Shown: positions 52,322-63,821, counted from the stretch's first letter. The stretch: DNA of 64,000 nucleotides from Synechococcus sp. M44_DOE_062 (GCA_015295985.1 DVDX01000024.1:101565-165564); one strand, 5' to 3'. Numbers and translations: made by a program. The notes: generated by a model not told the origin, from the letters alone.

Positions 52322-53335
52322 TCAGTCGGGGTTGCCATCGTGGATCTCGACAGTGCTCAGGGCACTCACCAGCCAATCCAAACCCAGATCTGAAAGGATC
52401 CCTTTCCAGCCCAGGCGCAGGCGCTCCTGCCATTCTTGCCGGTGGTTAATCAAATACACGCAGACCAGAGTGATGCCCACTCCCAGCCATTGCAGCCGCG
52501 TCAGGGATTCCCCCAGGAAGGTGCTGCCAAACAGCAGGGCAAAGATGGGGGTGAGGAAGGTCAGGGAACTGAACTCGGTGAGGTTTTCTTGAGAGGCGAA
52601 ATAGAAGAAGAGGGCATAGGCCAAGGCGCTCCCCATTACCGAAGCGTAGAGGAGGCCCAGCCAGTGGATCCCGCTCAGGTGTTGCCATTGCTGAGTCTCC
52701 GTCAGTCCTGACAGCAGGATCAACGGCAAGCTGCCCAACACCATATGCCAACCCGTCGCCAGTACCGGATCTGCCACCTCCGCCACCTTGGGCATCATCA
52801 CGGTGCCGATGGCCATCGACAGGGAGGCCATCAACATCCAAACGACACCAGCCCCCAACTGCAGGGATCCCCCGCCGGATAGGCCGATGAGGCCAATGCC
52901 GAAAACCCCCAGCCCCAGGCTCAGCCAGCCCAGGGATCCCATCCGTTCTCGATAAAACCAGGTGGCCATCAAAGCCACCGCCAGCGGCTGCGAGTCGATT
53001 AGCACGGATCCCAGGCCCGCTCCTGTCTCTTTCAGCCCTTGAGCCAAAAATCCCTGAAAACACGTGCCGTCCACCAGCGCAAACGCCAACACCCACAGCC
53101 AACCGCGCAGCCCTCTGGGATGCCAGGCATGAGACGCAGAACCCCGCCCTTGCCAGAGCCGAAAGGCCAGAACCAGGATCCCTGCCGGCAGCAACCGCAG
53201 AATGGCAATAAAAAGGGGGGTGGTCTCGGAGAGGGCATCTCGCATCACCACCATCGCCGAGCCCCACAGGAAAAAGGGGGCAATCATCAGGAGGCGCTGC
53301 CAGATAGGCTGAAAGAACAGGTCAGACTGAGCCAT
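52322..53335 (-). CDS. EamA/DMT-family transporter
   Basis: From ATG 53335 the product has 337 residues (53371 would add 12). It has ten transmembrane helices in two EamA repeats (WQRLLMIAPFFLWGSAMVVMRDALS..., and GAGVVWMLMASLSMAIGTVMMPKVAE...). Such drug/metabolite transporters export or import small metabolites; the substrate is unknown. The C-terminal 50 residues are a cytoplasmic tail ending in SALSTVEIHDGNPD. It is divergent from truB and convergent with trpS. Confidence 0.85.
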   Translation of the reverse strand: MAQSDLFFQPIWQRLLMIAPFFLWGSAMVVMRDALSETTPLFIAILRLLPAGILVLAFRLWQGRGSASHAWHPRGLRGWLWVLAFALVDGTCFQGFLAQGLKETGAGLGSVLIDSQPLAVALMATWFYRERMGSLGWLSLGLGVFGIGLIGLSGGGSLQLGAGVVWMLMASLSMAIGTVMMPKVAEVADPVLATGWHMVLGSLPLILLSGLTETQQWQHLSGIHWLGLLYASVMGSALAYALFFYFASQENLTEFSSLTFLTPIFALLFGSTFLGESLTRLQWLGVGITLVCVYLINHRQEWQERLRLGWKGILSDLGLDWLVSALSTVEIHDGNPD

Positions 53336-53412
53336 AGATGCTTCAAACTTGGAGACAGAAGTTAACCCCATGTTAAGCGCTGGGGCAGCCCAGTTACAAA
53401 TCTTAATTACTG

Positions 53413-54330
53413 ATGCATGTTATGCCTGGCATGGGATCCCTGGAGGGCTTTCTCAACCTGGATAAACCGGCGGGGCTCACCTCCCACGACTGTGTGGCAG
53501 TGGTGCGGCGGGTCTTGCGCACCCGCAAGGTGGGGCATGGGGGCACTTTGGATCCGGCGACAACGGGGGTTTTGCCGATTGCGGTGGGGCGGGCGACACG
53601 CTTTTTGTCATTTCTGTCGGGAGATAAGGTGTATCAAGCAACCTTCCGATTTGGACAGCGCAGCGACACCGACGATGCCGAAGGGCAGATCCGAGTGGGA
53701 TCCCCTTGTCCTGAGTTAAGTCGCGAACAGGTGGAGCAGTGTTTGCGGGAGTTTACCGGCGAGATCTGGCAGGTGCCGCCCCTCTACAGTGCCCTTAAGC
53801 GGCAGGGGAAAAAGCTCTACCAGTTGGCTCGCGCCGGCGTGGAGGCTACGGAACTCCAGTTGGAGCCGCGGCGGGTGGTCATTCGGCAACTGCGCATCTT
53901 GGGCTGGCGAGCGGGAGACTTTCCGGAAGTGGATCTAGAGGTTGCCTGTGGCCCCGGCACTTACATTCGTGCCCTTGCCCGCGATGTGGGGGAAAAATTG
54001 GGCTGTGGAGGGCTGATGAGCCGGCTGCGACGGCTGCAAAGTGGCCCTTTTCGCATCCAGGAGAGCTTGCCCCTAGAGGTATGGCAGGGATCCACGGATC
54101 CCGCTGCCGCCCTGCTGCCCATCGAGTGGGGATTTGCCGATTGGGGTGCGGTACGGCTCTCTTCCGCCAGAGCGGAGCAGTGGCTGCGGGGTCAGGCCAT
54201 TCCCCTCGACCAGTCTGTTGCCAAGGCCCCTACTTTGCGGGTGCTGGATGAGGCGGGCACGTTTTTGGGCCTGGGGTATGGTCAGGCAGGTCAGCTCAAG
54301 CCGCTGCGGGTGTTGTCGCTGGATCCCTAG
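53413..54330 (+). CDS. truB: tRNA pseudouridine-55 synthase TruB
   Basis: TruB makes pseudouridine 55 in the T loop of tRNAs. The 305-residue protein has LDKPAGLTSHDCVAVVRR, the catalytic Asp in GHGGTLDPATTGVLPIAVG, and VPPLYSALKRQGKKLYQLAR. A C-terminal PUA-like extension (about 235-305) is present. ATG 53413, 53422 or 53431 are all close; the conserved part starts at EGFLNLDKPAG. The gene is followed by an intrinsic stem-loop. Confidence 0.95.
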   Translation: MHVMPGMGSLEGFLNLDKPAGLTSHDCVAVVRRVLRTRKVGHGGTLDPATTGVLPIAVGRATRFLSFLSGDKVYQATFRFGQRSDTDDAEGQIRVGSPCPELSREQVEQCLREFTGEIWQVPPLYSALKRQGKKLYQLARAGVEATELQLEPRRVVIRQLRILGWRAGDFPEVDLEVACGPGTYIRALARDVGEKLGCGGLMSRLRRLQSGPFRIQESLPLEVWQGSTDPAAALLPIEWGFADWGAVRLSSARAEQWLRGQAIPLDQSVAKAPTLRVLDEAGTFLGLGYGQAGQLKPLRVLSLDP

Positions 54331-54366
54331 AGTGTTGCAGAAAGGTTACATTTTCGTAACAACACT
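54331..54366 (+). other. Stem-loop after truB
   Basis: Two nested inverted repeats: AGTGTTG (54331-54337) with CAACACT (54360-54366) and GTTAC (54345-54349) with GTAAC (54356-54360). It begins at the base after the truB stop codon. There is no T run, so it may be a transcript-end or a stability element. Confidence 0.55.
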
Positions 54367-54569
54367 TGCCATTGTCTCAGGAGGAAGTGGGAAAGAAACC
54401 CCTGCATGCTAAACTTCTGAGGGCGAATGGGAGCCTGAAGCGTTGCCGTTGCCGGGCTCTGGTTCAATTTTCCAGGGCTGACCTTTGGATGTTGTCCGGC
54501 AAAATCTCTTCTCATTTTTTCATCTCAAGCTACTTTGCAAAATAAAGTCACAGGAACGGAGTTGGGGAT

Positions 54570-55073
54570 ATGCGGGATGCCGTAACCACGCTGATCAAAA
54601 CCTACGACCTGACGGGCCGCTACTTGGATCGGCAGGCAATGGATGCGCTCAAGGCTTTTTACGACTCTGGGCTGCGGCGCATCAAGGCCGTAAACGTGAT
54701 CAATCTCAACTCGGTGGATATCGTCAAAACGGCTGCTGCGGCCATGTTCGCCCAGGTGCCGGATCTCATCCGTCCAGGAGGCAACGCCTACACCACCCGC
54801 CGCTATGCCACCTGTTTGCGGGATATGGACTACTTCCTGCGCTACGCTTCCTATGCGCTGGTGGCTGCCGACAACAGCATTTTGGATGAGCGGGTGTTGG
54901 CGGGTCTGCGGGAGACCTACAACTCCCTTGGTGTGCCCATTGCCCCGACGGTGATTGGCATTCAAAACATGAAAACCCGCACCCTGGAGCTGCTTGGCTC
55001 CGGCGAAGACTATAGCTTTGTGGCCGAGCCCTTCGATTACCTGAGCGCCAAGCTGAGCGAAACCGATATCTGA
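54570..55073 (+). CDS. apcF: Allophycocyanin beta-18-type subunit
   Basis: This phycobiliprotein of the phycobilisome core is the terminal emitter-associated beta-like subunit. The 167-residue protein has the ApcF start MRDAVTTLIKTYDLTGRYLDR, the globin-like fold, the chromophore Cys in RPGGNAYTTRRYATCLRDMDYFLRYASYALVAADNSILDERVLAGLRETYNSLGVPIAPTVIGIQ, including the methylatable Asn in GGN. The C-terminal segment MKTRTLELLGSGEDYSFVAEPFDYLSAKLSETDI departs from the usual ending and contains extra acidic residues. Assigned to ApcF rather than ApcB by the N-terminus. Convergent with the DUF1980 gene. Confidence 0.85.
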   Translation: MRDAVTTLIKTYDLTGRYLDRQAMDALKAFYDSGLRRIKAVNVINLNSVDIVKTAAAAMFAQVPDLIRPGGNAYTTRRYATCLRDMDYFLRYASYALVAADNSILDERVLAGLRETYNSLGVPIAPTVIGIQNMKTRTLELLGSGEDYSFVAEPFDYLSAKLSETDI

Positions 55074-55083
55074 GCGCCTACTC

Positions 55084-55920
55084 TCATTCGTCGGCGTAGG
55101 GATTGGCCGGCACCGGTATCGGCTCCACCCGCTCGGCAACGATCACCAACTGAGACTGGCCATCCCGCTGCTCCACGGCCATGCGCCCCTCCAGACGCAG
55201 CCAACTGTCGGCGGTCAACTGTTCTGCTTCTGGCCAGCGCACCGGCAAGCCCACGGGGTAACCATCGGCAGCACAGCAGCTAACCAAAAACCGGGCAATC
55301 ACAAAATGATTGGGGCGCTCGTCAGGAATGACGAACCCCTGGACTCGCACCGGCTGGTTCTCATAGGTGTAGGGATCCGGGTAGACATCCAAGGTGCGCA
55401 CCCAGTCCAGCAGAGTCCGCTGACGCGGGTCAAGCTTGGGGCGAAAAGCCTGCGGCTGGCTACGAGATACCCCCAGATAGGGAGATACCCCTCGGTTGAG
55501 AGCAGTTTGGCTGGAGAGTGGTCGTGGCTCGACCCAAAACCCCAGCAGGGCCGTTAGGATCAGCAGTCCTGCACCCAGCCGCGGCCCCAGTAGCGAGGCA
55601 TGAACTTCAGAAGAGGCAACGTTGGCTCCCCGCCAACGGCCAATCCCCAAGCCCAACAGGCACAGCCCGGCCAACAACGCCACATTCACGTAGCCGGGAT
55701 TGATCAACATCAGCAGGGTACCCCGCCAGCGATAGACAATCAGCAGGATCCCCAGCAACATCAACCCAATCGCCTCCCAGTAGGCCGTATTGCCCCACCG
55801 CAACAGTTTGGACTCTGTCCCACTGACGCGACCACCGGGCCAAGGCATACTCCTGGTTTTGGCATGCGCTTCCTCTGGATTTTGTTTTCTCCGAATACGA
55901 CCAGAATTGCTTTTGGGCAT
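55084..55920 (-). CDS. TIGR03943/DUF1980-type membrane protein
   Basis: The 278-residue protein has two or three transmembrane segments (about 48-66, 76-95 and 110-129) and a C-terminal soluble domain with the family motif FLVSCCAADGYPVGLPV and YENQPVRVQGFVI. Related proteins (YcgQ-like) occur with DUF318 permeases and may be linked to metal or thiol handling; that is uncertain. The N-terminal extension (1-45) contains the type A dispersed repeat at 55810-55830, read as RVSGTES (residues 31-37), a lineage-specific insertion before the first helix. No permease gene is adjacent. Confidence 0.75.
   Translation of the reverse strand: MPKSNSGRIRRKQNPEEAHAKTRSMPWPGGRVSGTESKLLRWGNTAYWEAIGLMLLGILLIVYRWRGTLLMLINPGYVNVALLAGLCLLGLGIGRWRGANVASSEVHASLLGPRLGAGLLILTALLGFWVEPRPLSSQTALNRGVSPYLGVSRSQPQAFRPKLDPRQRTLLDWVRTLDVYPDPYTYENQPVRVQGFVIPDERPNHFVIARFLVSCCAADGYPVGLPVRWPEAEQLTADSWLRLEGRMAVEQRDGQSQLVIVAERVEPIPVPANPYADE
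55810..55830 (-). repeat. Dispersed repeat type A copy inside the DUF1980 gene
   Basis: Reverse complement of GGACTCTGTCCCACTGACGCG, a variant of the core; it encodes RVSGTES in the host gene. Confidence 0.8.
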
Positions 55921-56284
55921 GGGTTGCAGCTTTTTCGCACCACTCCGAACCCAAGTTTAACAATCTTCGCGGAAGTGCCCACTAACCATGCTGCGCAACG
56001 CCTGTGCTAGGAATTTCACAGTTACCCCAATAAGGCAAGGACTCCGGCCCGCTAACGCAAACAGCAAAACATTTCGTTTGGCTCATGTTCCTTGATTGCC
56101 ATCTTTACAGCTTCGGGGATCCCATCATCAATTCAACAAATCCAGCCACAGATAACCTCATAAGGGTCATGGACTTGGGTGTGATGGACAGGGTTGTAGG
56201 CAGATGTATAAAGCCTAGGGAGTTGCTGCCATTTTGGCAGCCTGCTCTACAGTGGGATAGACACAACTGAGATAGCACGCACGA
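55921..56284. other. Intergenic region upstream of the PotC-like gene
   Basis: About 364 bases. It contains a type A repeat variant (56039-56064, GGACTCCGGCCCGCTAACGCAAACAG) and a GCTGCCA-ttt-TGGCAGC stem (56225-56241). No gene is seen; promoters for the divergent genes are not obvious. Confidence 0.5.
56039..56064 (-). repeat. Dispersed repeat type A copy
   Basis: GGACTCCGGCCCGCTAACGCAAACAG, a variant of the core on the minus strand, in the intergenic region. Confidence 0.75.
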
Positions 56285-57076
56285 ATGTTGGCAAGAATAC
56301 CCACCTGGCTGCGGGGAGTCAGCTATGCCATCTATGGTTTTCTCTATCTGCCAATTCTGCTGATCGCCATTTACTCCTTTAACCGGGCCCGCTTTGGCCT
56401 GGCGTGGACAGGTTTTACCTTCGATTGGTACTTTTCCCTGTTTCAGAATGCCTTGGTCTGGCAGGCCACGCAAAATACCCTCGTCCTGGCGTTGGTCAGC
56501 ACGCTGGTCAGCACGCTGCTGGGATCCCTGCTGGGCTATGGGCTGTATCGCTATCGCTTCCCCGGTAAAAAGATCCTGCAGGGGTTGATGCTGTTGCCGG
56601 TGATCGTCCCCGATATTGTGATGGCCATCGCGCTGCTGCTGTTCTACCAGTTTGTGCGCTTTTACACGGGCCTCTTTGAGCTGGGCTTGGGGACGATGAT
56701 CTTGGCCCACATTACGTTTCAGATTGCTTTTGTGGCTATTGTGGTGCGCAGCCGTCTCCAACTTTTGGATCCGGCCCTGGAAGAAGCAGCCTATGACCTC
56801 TATGCAAACACCTGGCAAAAGCTACGCTATGTCACTCTGCCCTTAGCCATGCCAGGGATCCAGGCTGCCGCTTTGCTGGCTTTTACCCTTTCGATAGATG
56901 ATTTTGTCATCTCCTTTTTTACCAGTGGGCCGGAGAGCCTGACCTTGCCGATTTTGATCTACAGCACGGCGCGGCGAGGAGTTACCCCGGAGATCAATGC
57001 CCTCTCCACCTTGATCATTTTGACTACCTTGATCTTGGTCGTGGGCTTCCCCCTGCGGAGTGCTCCGCACCGCTGA
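56285..57076 (+). CDS. potC: Spermidine/putrescine-type ABC transporter permease (PotC-like)
   Basis: The 263-residue inner-membrane protein has six helices and the binding-protein-dependent transport signature EEAAYDLYANTWQKLRYVTLPLAMPGIQAA. The sequence resembles PotC throughout (FLYLPILLIAIYSFNRARFGLAWTGF). The substrate (polyamine or another organic cation) is not certain. No potA, potB or potD is beside it, so it is an orphan permease. The last residues GFPLRSAPHR are encoded in part by a type A repeat that begins at 57062 and appears to have replaced the original C-terminus. Confidence 0.85.
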   Translation: MLARIPTWLRGVSYAIYGFLYLPILLIAIYSFNRARFGLAWTGFTFDWYFSLFQNALVWQATQNTLVLALVSTLVSTLLGSLLGYGLYRYRFPGKKILQGLMLLPVIVPDIVMAIALLLFYQFVRFYTGLFELGLGTMILAHITFQIAFVAIVVRSRLQLLDPALEEAAYDLYANTWQKLRYVTLPLAMPGIQAAALLAFTLSIDDFVISFFTSGPESLTLPILIYSTARRGVTPEINALSTLIILTTLILVVGFPLRSAPHR

Positions 57077-57154
57077 CGCGAACAGCCGCTCCCGCCTGGG
57101 ATCCGGGATCCCGCTAGCTGCTCTCATCCTTTGGGACTCCGCCCCGCTATCGCG
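57062..57154 (-). repeat. Two type A dispersed repeats between potC and metH
   Basis: A diverged copy GCTCCGCACCGCTGACGCGAACAG lies at 57062-57085 (overlapping the last codons of the permease gene) and GGACTCCGCCCCGCTATCGCG at 57134-57154. Confidence 0.75.
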
Positions 57155-57162
57155 ACTAGAAC

Positions 57163-60100
57163 CTAGGTGTTGAAGTAGCGGGCTGCCGGATGGTAGGCAA
57201 TGATGGCGGTGGTGGACTGTTCGGGATCCAACTGATCGCTTTCGTCCATGGTGAGGCCAATGCGCTCGGCCTGGAGCAGCTCCAACAAAATCCGTTGATC
57301 GGCAATGTTGGGACAGGCAGGATAGCCGAAGCTGTAGCGGGATCCCCGATAGCCCTGGTGCAGGATCTTGCGGATGTCGGGGCTATCTTCGTGGCCAAAG
57401 CCCAGCTCTCGCCGGATACGGGCATGGCACCATTCCGCCAGGGCTTCCGCCAAGGTCACGGCCAGGCCGTGGAAATACAGGTAGTCGGTGTACTGGCCTT
57501 CGGCAAACAGGTGCTGGGCATAGGCGGTGGCCTCTGCCCCCACCGTGACCGCCTGCATGGGAAAAACATCCACCACTCCTGTGGAGCGAGGGGCAAAGAA
57601 GTCGGCGATACAGTAGCGGTGGCCAGTTTTTTGGCGGGGGAAGGTGAAGCGGGCCAATTCCTGCACCTCTGGTGAGAGTTGCGGGCGCTCCACAGTGGGC
57701 AGTTGGAAATAGGTGGTGGAGCCTGGCTCCAGGGAAAACAGATCGGGGAAGCTGGCCGGGTCAAAGAGGATTAAGGTGTTCCCCTCCGCCTGCGCTGGGA
57801 AATAGCCGTAGACAATCTGGGGGCGCAGCAGATCTTCTGCCAGGATCCGCTCTTTCCAGCGCTCGATCACCGGATCCACCTGGGTGGCAATAAACTCGGC
57901 AAACTCCTCAGCCGACTGGTCGCGGGGCTTGCGAATCTGCCATTGTCCGGCCACCAGGGCTTGCTTGTCGATATAGAAGAAGACTTCCGGCCAAGGGATC
58001 TGATCTGAGGTGAGAACTTGGGATCCCCAGAAAGGCGGGATGGGTCGCAAGGCCTCCGGCCCGCTTTCGCGACCGGTCTCCAGGGCAACGGCTAAGGACT
58101 CCGTCCCGCTGTCGCGAGCAGAGCGGCGGGTGTCTGAGGATTCTGTCCCACTGTCACGAGCAGAGACGGGGAGGGCGGGGGTGGATCCCACGGTGGTCTC
58201 CGGGGGTGGTAGGGTGGGATCCGTTTCCTCTGGAACCAAAGAAGCCTCTTTCTGGCCATTGGCAGAGGGGTATCCCTGCTCCAAGTCGTCCAGAAAGCCC
58301 AAGTGGTCATCCCAGCGTCCGGCGGCTTTGGCCTGCATCAGCCGATCCATAAAGTGAAGGTCGGTGAAGGCGTCGCGGCCATAGATCACCTGGCCTTTGT
58401 AGGTCTTGCGGCAGTCTTCTTCCACAAAGCGGCGGGTGAGGGCAGCCCCTCCCAAAATGACGGGAACCGTAATGCCCCGCTCGTTAAACACCTCCAAGTT
58501 CTCCTTCATAAAGGCGGTGGATTTCACCAACAGGCCGCTCATGGCAATGCAGTCGGCCTTGCTCTTTTCATAGGCTTCGATGATGTTCTCCACCGGCTGC
58601 TTGATGCCCAGGTTGATGACTTTGTAGCCGTTGTTGGTGAGGATGATGTCCACCAAGTTTTTGCCGATGTCGTGGACATCTCCTTTGACGGTGGCGATCA
58701 AGAGGGTGCCCTTGCACACTCCCCCCTCCACCTTCTCCATGAAGGGCTCTAAGTATTTCACCGCCGCCTTCATGGTTTCTGCCGATTGCAGCACAAAGGG
58801 CAGTTGCATTTTGCCGGCACCGAACAGCTCCCCCACCTCTTTCATGCCATCCAGCAAAAAGGTGTTGATGATCTCCAGCGGAGGATAGTTCTGCAGCGCT
58901 GCCGCCAAGGTCTCTTCCAGGCCAATCCGCTCGCCGTCGATGATGTGCCGCCGCAGCCGCTCCTCCAGGGGTAAATCTGCAAAAGATCCGCTAGAGCGCA
59001 GTTCCTTCCCGGAGATGCCCGCAAACAGCTCTGTTAGCCGCGCCAGAGGATCGTAGGTGCAAATGCCCGAGGACTCCGTCCCGCTAACGCGAACAGCGTT
59101 GAACACTCGCCGATCCCAGATCAGATCCCGACACACCTGCTGCTGCTCTTCGGGGATCTTGTTCAGGGGCAGGATCTTGGCGGCACTGACGATGGCGGCA
59201 TCCAGGCCGGCCTCGCGGCACTCGTGCAAAAACACCGAGTTCAACACCACGCGGGCTGCCGGCGAGAGCCCAAAGGAGATGTTGGAGATGCCCAAGAGAA
59301 TGTGGGTCTCTGGGAAAGCCTGACGGATCCGGCGGATCCCTTCCAGGGTGGCTGCTCCGTTGCTGCGGTCTTCCTCGATGCCGGTGGAAATGGGCAAGGC
59401 CAAAGGGTCAAAGAAAATCTCATAGGGCGGGATCCCGTACTCAACCGCCTGACGATAGGCGCGCTCGGCAATCTGGAACTTCTTGTCGGCAGTGCGGGCC
59501 ATGCCCTCTTCGTCGATGGTGCCGATGACCACCCCGGCGCCGTAGGTTTTGGCCAGCTCCAGCACCTTTAGGAAACGTTCTTCTCCATCCTCGTAGTTGG
59601 TGGAGTTGAGCAGACATTTGCCTCCCGCCACCTTGAGGCCCGCCTCCATCTTTTGCCAATCGGTGGAGTCCAGCATCAGGGGGATTTGGATTTGGGTGAC
59701 CAGCCGGGACACCAGCTCCCGCATATCCCGCACTCCATCCCGGCCCACATAGTCCACGTTGACGTCCAAAACATGGGATCCCTCCCGCACCTGCTCGCGG
59801 GCCAGGGCCACCAGGCCATCCCAGTCTTCGGCATTAAGCAGCTCCCGCATCTTTTTGGAGCCGCTGGCATTCAGCCGCTCACCGATGATGAGAAAAGAGT
59901 TCTCCTGCAGGTAGGGCTGAGGGGCATAAATCGAGGCAGCAGCCTGGATCCGTTCGATGCTACGACGTTTGGGCCGCAACCCCTGCACAGCTTCCACCAA
60001 GGCGGCGATGTGCTCCGGACGGGTGCCACAACAGCCTCCCACCACCGCCACCCCCAGATCCCGCACAAAGTGCTCCAGGTGGAAGCGCAACTGCTCTGGT

Positions 60101-60903
60101 GTGAGCTTGTAGTGGGCTTTGCCGCCGATGTTTTCCGGCAGGCCAGCGTTGGGAATGCAGGAGATGGGAAAGGGGGAATGCCGAGAGAGGTAGCGAATGT
60201 GCTCCACCATTTTGTCGGGGCCGGTGGCGCAGTTGAGGCCCAGCACATCGATGGGATAGGGCTCCAGGATGGCCAAAGCCGCCCCGATCTCCGTGCCCAC
60301 CAGCATCGTCCCCTGCACCTCAAAGGTGAGGGACACCACCACTGGCAAGCGGATCCCTCGCCGGGCAAACTCCTGCTGCACAGCCACCAGGGCCGCCTTG
60401 GTCTGCAAAATGTCCTGACAGGTCTCGATGATGAGCAGATCCACCCCGCCGTCGATCAACCCCCGCACCTGCTCGGCAAAGCTGGAGCGCATGTCGTCAA
60501 AGCTGATGTGCCCCAGGGTGGGCAGCTTGGTGGTGGGGCCGATGGAGCCGGCCACGAAACGGGGCTTTTCCGGCGTCGAAAACTCGGCTGCTACCCGCTT
60601 GGCCAAACAGGCTGCTGCCACGTTCAGCGCGTAGGCTTTTTCTGGGATCCCGTATTCGGCCAAAACAATGGAGGTGGCCCCGAAGGTATTGGTCTCGATA
60701 ACATCTGCCCCCACTTCCAGAAAGCCTCGGTGCACCTGTTCCACCGCCTCCGGCTTGGTCAGCACCAACATCTCATTGCAGCCCTCCAGCTCCGGCCCAC
60801 CAAAATCCGCTGCGGTCAGGTTCTGGGCCTGCAGGGAGGATCCCATCGCCCCATCGAAGACAATCACGCGTTCCTGGAGACAGTGCAGGAAGGGATGGGT
60901 CAT
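57163..60903 (-). CDS. metH: Cobalamin-dependent methionine synthase
   Basis: MetH transfers a methyl group from methyltetrahydrofolate to homocysteine by way of cobalamin. From ATG 60903 the protein has 1246 residues in four modules: homocysteine-binding (about 1-320, zinc ligands in GLNCA and [10 protein letters not shown]), pterin-binding (about 335-600, [14 protein letters not shown]), cap and cobalamin-binding (about 640-880, the base-off motif DVHDIGKN) and AdoMet activation (about 960-1246, ending YFPAQAEGN and FGYPACPN). Two linkers carry type A repeats: RVSGTES near 603-610, and [17 protein letters not shown] and GRESGPE near 913-951. An ATG at 60936 would add eleven residues. It is divergent from sigA. 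Confidence 0.97.
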   Translation of the reverse strand: MTHPFLHCLQERVIVFDGAMGSSLQAQNLTAADFGGPELEGCNEMLVLTKPEAVEQVHRGFLEVGADVIETNTFGATSIVLAEYGIPEKAYALNVAAACLAKRVAAEFSTPEKPRFVAGSIGPTTKLPTLGHISFDDMRSSFAEQVRGLIDGGVDLLIIETCQDILQTKAALVAVQQEFARRGIRLPVVVSLTFEVQGTMLVGTEIGAALAILEPYPIDVLGLNCATGPDKMVEHIRYLSRHSPFPISCIPNAGLPENIGGKAHYKLTPEQLRFHLEHFVRDLGVAVVGGCCGTRPEHIAALVEAVQGLRPKRRSIERIQAAASIYAPQPYLQENSFLIIGERLNASGSKKMRELLNAEDWDGLVALAREQVREGSHVLDVNVDYVGRDGVRDMRELVSRLVTQIQIPLMLDSTDWQKMEAGLKVAGGKCLLNSTNYEDGEERFLKVLELAKTYGAGVVIGTIDEEGMARTADKKFQIAERAYRQAVEYGIPPYEIFFDPLALPISTGIEEDRSNGAATLEGIRRIRQAFPETHILLGISNISFGLSPAARVVLNSVFLHECREAGLDAAIVSAAKILPLNKIPEEQQQVCRDLIWDRRVFNAVRVSGTESSGICTYDPLARLTELFAGISGKELRSSGSFADLPLEERLRRHIIDGERIGLEETLAAALQNYPPLEIINTFLLDGMKEVGELFGAGKMQLPFVLQSAETMKAAVKYLEPFMEKVEGGVCKGTLLIATVKGDVHDIGKNLVDIILTNNGYKVINLGIKQPVENIIEAYEKSKADCIAMSGLLVKSTAFMKENLEVFNERGITVPVILGGAALTRRFVEEDCRKTYKGQVIYGRDAFTDLHFMDRLMQAKAAGRWDDHLGFLDDLEQGYPSANGQKEASLVPEETDPTLPPPETTVGSTPALPVSARDSGTESSDTRRSARDSGTESLAVALETGRESGPEALRPIPPFWGSQVLTSDQIPWPEVFFYIDKQALVAGQWQIRKPRDQSAEEFAEFIATQVDPVIERWKERILAEDLLRPQIVYGYFPAQAEGNTLILFDPASFPDLFSLEPGSTTYFQLPTVERPQLSPEVQELARFTFPRQKTGHRYCIADFFAPRSTGVVDVFPMQAVTVGAEATAYAQHLFAEGQYTDYLYFHGLAVTLAEALAEWCHARIRRELGFGHEDSPDIRKILHQGYRGSRYSFGYPACPNIADQRILLELLQAERIGLTMDESDQLDPEQSTTAIIAYHPAARYFNT
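58051..58164 (-). repeat. Three type A repeats in the MetH activation-domain linker
   Basis: Copies at 58051-58072, 58096-58121 and 58138-58164, all in the same reading frame, encode [15 protein letters not shown] and ARDSGTESS in the linker preceding the AdoMet-activation module. Confidence 0.85.
59071..59096 (-). repeat. Type A repeat in the MetH pterin-to-cap linker
   Basis: GGACTCCGTCCCGCTAACGCGAACAG on the plus strand, encoding VRVSGTESS in MetH around residue 603-611, between the pterin and cobalamin modules. It is nearly identical to the copy at 63891-63911. Confidence 0.9.
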
Positions 60904-61515
60904 AGAAGTTAAAGGCAGGGTGTCAATGAACCTCAAGTCTGATTTAAGTTAGCATCGAGCCATTTGCCCGGACTAGGCCGAGGGGTCAGGGATCCCATTC
61001 TGGCCATTGTTGAGGTGAATTTAACATTTTCTTGGCCTTCCCCGTTGCTGTTTCCCCCAGGTCGGGCTAATTTAGGGAAGACGTTTTGGTGTGAACGGCT
61101 ACAGTTGCTTGCAAATGCTCCCCTTAAGGTCGTTTGCTGCCTGCTGTAGAGCGGTCTTTTTCTCGCAGCTTGGAGTGGTTGAGGTGCTGAGTGTTCCGTC
61201 CCCCTGGTGAAGTGCCTCGCACTCCGTTGCAGGACCGGCGAAGAGAAAGATCCACCTTTCGGCATCTTGAGAGGCCCCGTCCATCAAAACGAGTCTTCGC
61301 CAGTTCAGTTGAGCCCCATGAGCCATATCTGCTTCCAGATTGACCCGAGCAATCGGTTATTCAGAAGCGGGCAGGCTTGCCTAGGGCAAGTCAGGCTTTG
61401 GCTGGCGGATATCGGCTCCCTCACTCTGGCGCTGCAACTTGCTCCTCTCCCTTTGGCGTCTAAGCTCCCTTAGTCACCTTCAGTTGTCTGTGATTAGGAT
61501 CACGAGGAACTCAGC
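60904..61515. other. Divergent metH-sigA intergenic region
   Basis: About 612 bases. It contains no gene of evident coding quality and no recognisable cobalamin or SAM riboswitch. A CRP-like palindrome TGTGA-TTAGGA-TCACG lies at 61489-61504, overlapping the ribosome binding site of sigA. Several AT-rich stretches may hold promoters for both genes. Confidence 0.5.
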
Positions 61516-62723
<1,208 letters not shown>

Positions 62724-62727
<4 letters not shown>

Positions 62728-63821
62728 CTTCGGGGTCTATTCTTTCCAGCTCCGGTGGAGAGGTGGGGCAAGGGATCCCAAGTATCCTGCCACCGCAGGG
62801 TAGCTTGTCGCAGCCGTGCCAAGTTGGCCGATCCAGTGCAAAAGGCAACAATGCGCAGCTCCTCGATCACGGCGCGAAAGGTGTCCACCACCGCCTGCAT
62901 CTGTCCTTGGGAGACGGCGTGTAAAGCGGGGGCGGCCATGCCCACCACATCGGCTCCTAAACGGATGGCTTTGGCCGCGTCGATGCCATTGCGGATGCCA
63001 CCGCTGGCCACCAGAGGTAAGTCCGGCAGCAGGCGACGAATTTCCAGCAGGGACAAAGCGGTTGGGATCCCCCAATCCCTAAAGCTGTGGGCGATGCGTT
63101 TTTTGAGAGCATCTGTTTGACGATGGGCCTCCACCTCGCTCCAACTGGTGCCACCTGCTCCTGCCACATCCAGGGCTGCCACGCCGCATTCGGCCAGCCG
63201 TTGGGCCACCTTGGCACTGAGGCCATTGCCTACTTCCTTCACCACCACCGGCACTGGCAACTGCGCCACCAACCGTTCGATGCGGCCATACAGTCCACGC
63301 CAGTCAGGATCCCCCTGGGGCTGAACCGCCTCCTGCAGAGGATTGAGGTGCAGAATCAGCGCATCCGCCTCGATCATCTCCACTGCCCGTTGCGCCTGCT
63401 CCAACCCGTAGCCGTAGTTGAGCTGAACGGCACCCAGGTTGGCCAGCAGTAGAATGTTCGGGGCCACTTGGCGCACCTGGTAAGTCCGAACCAGCTCTGG
63501 ATGTTCCAAAGCTGCCCGCTGGGATCCCACCCCCATGGCAATGCCCAACTGTTGAGCGGCGGTGGCCAGTTGTCGGTTCAGCTCATGGGCAGCTTCTGTC
63601 CCCCCCGTCATGCTGCTAATGAGCAGAGGTGCCTGTAGGCGTTTTCCCAAGAACTCGCAGCTGAGGTCGATCTCCGGCAACAGCAGCTCCGGCAACGCCA
63701 CATGCTCAAAGAAAAACCGCTCAAAGCCGGTGCGGATCCCTTTGGCAGCCACATCCTGCTGCAGAACAATGTCCAGGTGATCCTGTTTGCGCTCGGAAAT
63801 GGGGGGGAGAGAATTGGCCAT
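62724..63821 (-). CDS. fni: Isopentenyl-diphosphate delta-isomerase, type II
   Basis: The FMN-dependent enzyme interconverts IPP and DMAPP after the MEP pathway, supplying prenyl chains together with ispE and others. The 365-residue protein has the family motifs: [50 protein letters not shown], a triose-phosphate isomerase barrel, the FMN-phosphate-binding [24 protein letters not shown], and VVVKEVGNG. Length is standard. It is convergent with sigA with shared stop-codon bases, and followed upstream (63822-64000) by repeats. Confidence 0.95.

Noticed and set aside
59653..60912. A 419-codon open frame opposite metH
   Set aside because: Lies entirely over the conserved MetH homocysteine and pterin modules; its residue composition is not protein-like.
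60904..61200. Possible cobalamin or SAM riboswitch upstream of metH
   Set aside because: No recognisable B12-box or S-box core on the minus strand.
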